Shown: positions 60,916-64,000 of the stretch, piece after piece
Layout: every line of letters begins with the position of its first letter
Numbering within the stretch: position 1 is the stretch's first letter
From: Capsicum annuum
Lineage: Eukaryota; Streptophyta; Magnoliopsida; Solanales; Solanaceae
Length of the DNA: 64,000 nt
Assembly (NCBI RefSeq): GCF_002878395.1
Contig: NW_025861658.1
Location: 405,250 to 469,249, forward strand
Direction of reading: 5' to 3'
The notes under the pieces: generated by a model
Told to the model about the DNA's origin: nothing
Databases searched by the model: none
What the model saw: the letters and a program-made list of their open reading frames with translations, nothing else
Made by a program: the position numbers and the translations under genes

Positions 60916-61400
60916 CCAGATGTTGTTATTGGTATGCTTTGTGTCTTTCATCTTGATGTTTATGTGTTGTTAGAACATGGATCGAATTTCTTTTATGTGA
61001 CACCCCTAGTTGTAGTAAATTTTGAAATAGGTCTTGGAAATATCCTTGAGCCCTTCTTGGTTTCTACCAAGTGGGTGAGTCAGTTGTTGCCAAATAGATA
61101 TATAGAAAGAGTCTTATCACTGTCCTTTATAAAGTCAAGTCATAAGATTTAATAGAGTTAGATATGGTCTACTTTGACCTTATTCTTGGTATGGATTGGA
61201 TCCATTCCTCTTATGTATCCATAGATTGCTGCACTCGAGTGGTGTAGTTTTAGTTTCTAGATAAGACAGTCTTTAAGTGGGAAGGTAATTCAGTGTCTCC
61301 CAAGAGTCATTTCATATCCTATATTATAGCAAGAAAGTTGATCTTAAAATGGTGTATCTATCATTTAGTTTGATTCAAAGACACTGCGTATGAGACTCCA
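60916..61400 (+). pseudogene. Element F protease remnant
   Basis: The active-site block reads YVLLEHGSNFFYVTPLVVV (about 60960-61015), with Glu where the catalytic Asp is expected. It continues with a VSTKWVSQLL stretch, then DMVYFDLILGMDWI (61160) and FISYI leading to the RT linker. Confidence 0.82.
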
Positions 61401-62290
61401 ACAGTTAAGTCAGTTCATATTGTTAATAAATTTCCTGGTGTTTTCCCCGAAGATTTGTCTGGGGTACCTCCCGATAAAGAAATAGAATTTGGTATTGACC
61501 TTCTCCAACATACTCAGCCCATCACTATTCCTCCCTATTGTATGGCTCTATTCAAGATTAAATGGTTAAAACAAAAACTTAAATTTCTATTAGATTAAGG
61601 TTTCATAAGACCAGTGTCTCTCTATGGGGTGCTCCCATCCTATTAGTTCAGAGGAAAGATTATTATTTGCAAATGTGCATTGACTATCATTAGCTGAATG
61701 AATTCATAGTAAAAAACAAATATCCTCTTCCAACGATTGATGACTTATTTGACCAACTACAAGGTGCAAGTTACTTCTACAAGATAGACCTTAGATAAAG
61801 CTATCATTAGCTCAGAGTAAGGATGTGATATTCTAAAGATAGCTTTCGAAACTTGTTATGGTTATTTCGAGTTTTTAGTCACATTATTTGGTCTTAGCAA
61901 TGCCCTAGCAACCTTTATGGACTTGATGAACAGAGTGTTCAAATAGTATTTCAACATATTTTTCATAGTCTTTATCAATGATATTCTTATCAATTCTCAT
62001 AGTAAGGATGATCATGTAGACCACTTTAAACTTTTGTTGTAAACTCTTAAGGATCACCAGTTGTTCACCAAATTTAGAAAATTTGAATTTTCAATAAGAT
62101 CAGTAGCTTTCCTCAATCAAATTATTTCTGGTGATGGCATTAGAGTTGATCCCCAAAAGACAAGAAGTAAGAAACTTGCCTAGACCTATTCTATATCAAA
62201 CATTAGAAGTTTCTTTCATTTAGCTAGATATAGATGATTTATTGATGGATTTTCTTCTATTGCGTCCCCTATGTATAGATTGACTCAGAC
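61401..62290 (+). pseudogene. Element F reverse transcriptase remnant
   Basis: It reads [20 protein letters not shown] (61424), [38 protein letters not shown] (61740), [20 protein letters not shown] (61855) and FFIVFINDILINSHS (61955). The catalytic box is FIND. Stops follow LLD (near 61596) and occur near 61695 and 61796, with a frame change near 61830. Confidence 0.88.
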
Positions 62291-62810
62291 GAAAGTTAAG
62301 TTTCAGTGGTCAGATTTTTATGGGAAGAGTTTTTAGGAGTTGATGACTCAACTCACTTTAGCCCCTGTTTTAGTGCTACCTGATGGTGCAGATGGGTTCG
62401 TAGTATATTGTGATACCTCTAGAGTAAGTCTGGGTTCTGTTTTTATTCTTAGACATAAGTTTATAGCCTATGCCTCTCGATAGCTTAAGCCTCTCGTAAA
62501 GAACTACCCTACCCATGACATTGAGTTAGCTGTGTTGTGTTTGCACTGAAGATCTGGAGGCACTATCTTTATGGGGTGTATGCTGATGTGTTTACGAATC
62601 ATAAAAGTTTTTCAATATATGTTTACTCTGAGGGAGTTAAATCTTCATCATAGAAGGTGGCTAGAATTGTTGAAGGATTATGACATGAGTGTTTTGTATC
62701 ATCCTGGCAAGGCCAATGTAATGGAAGACACCCTTATTAGATTGTCTAAGAGCAGTGTTACTTATGTAGAGAATGATAAGAGAGAGTTAATTTGGGAAGT
62801 TCACTGATTA
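62291..62810 (+). pseudogene. Element F RNase H remnant
   Basis: FVVYCDTSRVSLGSVFILRH (62398) and NYPTHDIELAVLC (62502) hold the first Asp and the Glu. A frame change near 62530-62545 separates them from REELNLHHRR-like LRELNLHHRRWLELLKDYDM (62630) and VLYHPGKANVMEDTLIR at the end. Confidence 0.85.
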
Positions 62811-64000
62811 TATAGATTGGGGGTAAGGTTTGTTAACTCAGCTGAAGGAAATGTTTGGGTTCATAATAGTTTATAATCTTCTATAGTTTCTGAAGTGAAA
62901 GAGAAATAGGATAGGGATCCTAGTTTGGTCAAACTAAAGAAGCCAGTTAAAGACCAAAAGGCAGAGGTTTTGTTCCAAGGGGGAGATGGTATGTTGAGAT
63001 GCCAGAGTAGATTATGTATGCCGTGTGTTGACGATTTGAGGTAGTGAATTATGCAAGAAGCATATGGTAATCCTTATTCCATTCATCCAGGAACCACCAA
63101 GATGTATCACAACTTGCGGGAAATCTATTGGTGGAGTGGTATGAAGAGAGATTTCATAGAATTTGTTGCCAAGTATGCGACTTGTCAATAGGTTAAGGTA
63201 GAATACTAAAGACCTTGTGGCACTTTACAAGAGTTCAGTATTCCCACTTGGAGGTGGGAAGAGGTAAATATGGACTTTGTGACTGGACTACCTTATTCGC
63301 GTAGATAATAAGATTCGATATGGGTTATTATAGATAGACTGACAAAATTAGCTCATCTCTTTCCAGTTCACACATCCTACACAGATGAAGATTATGCTAA
63401 GTTGTACATCAGAGAATTGGTTTAATTGCATGGAGTTCCTTTGTCCATCATATTAGATAGGGGTACTCAGTTTACTTCTCAATTTTGGAAAGCCTTTTAG
63501 AAGGGTCTTGATACCTATGTTCATCACAGTTCAACTTTTTATTTGTAGAAAAATGGTAAGGCAGAGGGGACCATTCAAAATTTAGAGGATATGTTGGGGG
63601 CATGTGTTCTTGATTTTAAAGGAAGTTGGGATGACCACTTTCCGTTAATTGAGTTTTCCTACAATAAGTTACCATTCTAGTATTCAGATGGTCCTGTTTG
63701 AAGATCTTTATGTGTGGAGGTTTAGATCACTAGTCGGATGGTTTGAAGTGGGTGAGGTTGCTTTGATCAGGACAGATATGGTTTTTGAAGCCATGGAGAA
63801 AGTTAAGTTTATTAGAGAGAGATTGAAAGAACCTTAGAGTCGTCAAGAATCTTATGCAGATGTACAAAAGTAGGGATTTTGAGTTTTAGGTTGATGATCT
63901 CATTTATTTGAAGGTTTCACCCATAAAGGGGCTCAAGAGGTTTGTCAAAAAGGGTAAGCTTAGTCCTCAGTATGTAGGATCTTATAAGATTTTGAGTTTT
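62811..64000 (+). pseudogene. Element F integrase, DD35E retained, runs off window
   Basis: The zinc-binding part reads HPGTTKMYHNLREIYWW and FVAKYATCQ (one Cys is Tyr). The core keeps all three catalytic residues: Asp at 63273 (NMDFVTGLP), Asp at 63456 (IILDRGTQF) and Glu at 63564 (KAEGTIQNLED). The last two are 36 codons apart, the DD35E spacing. The C-terminal domain (LIRTDMVFEAMEKVKFIRER; FVKKGKLSPQYVGSYKIL) reaches the window edge. In-frame TAG codons near 63190, 63307, 63423 and 63499 and a frame change near 63660 still break it. Confidence 0.87.

Overview
The window looks like nuclear heterochromatin from a large, repeat-rich plant genome. It is AT-rich, has no intact host gene, and is almost entirely decayed Ty3/gypsy LTR retrotransposons packed end to end and inside one another. 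The style of the pol remnants (chromodomain-type Ty3/gypsy with LTRs of about 2-3.9 kb and initiator-Met primer sites) and the coexistence of elements with Asp-type primer sites suggest a Solanaceae species such as pepper or a relative. That placement is an inference, not a proof. I saw no tRNA, rRNA, CRISPR array or bacterial-style operon.

Layout, left to right. (1) 1-5299: element A, minus strand, with 2.4-kb LTRs, an Asp-type primer site and only about 2.4 kb of essentially non-coding interior. It sits inside the integrase of element B. (2) 5300-about 13.7 kb: element B, minus strand (integrase, RNase H, RT, protease, gag, primer site, 5' LTR). (3) 14262-24011: element C, plus strand, complete from LTR to LTR. 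(4) 24012-25427: the 3' end, short LTR and primer site of element I. (5) 25.45-27.27 kb: fragment J (minus, integrase to RT), fused to fragment K (plus, gag to RNase H, 27.27-29.99 kb). (6) 29.99-35.33 kb: a minus-strand gag-LTR-integrase block (D) in which one LTR has internal sequence on both sides. (7) 35.3-41.76 kb: unassigned AT-rich DNA, a LINE 3' fragment, an LTR fragment and the long minus-strand LTR H. (8) 41.8-45.05 kb: the 3' end and LTR of element E (plus), followed by an inverted partial copy of its own LTR type. (9) 45.48-53.5 kb: minus-strand LTR D3 with a doubled PPT, then LTR and pol of element G. (10) 53.5-57.05 kb: LTR and primer site of element L, interrupted by a solo LTR. 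(11) 57.05-64 kb: element F (plus), from 5' LTR through gag and pol to integrase, running off the window.

None of the elements can be autonomous as read. In the six places where the RT catalytic motif can be inspected, the first aspartate of the FxDD box is changed or out of frame. The gag of element C is one long frame carrying 20 stop codons, every one of which is one C-to-T step from CAG, CGA or CAA. Such mutations are expected from deamination of methylated cytosines. The integrase of F still has its DD35E triad.

The most unusual pattern is in the LTRs. Nearly every family carries, towards the start of its LTR, a cluster of a short CpG-containing motif repeated directly and in inversion, and the motif differs in each family.
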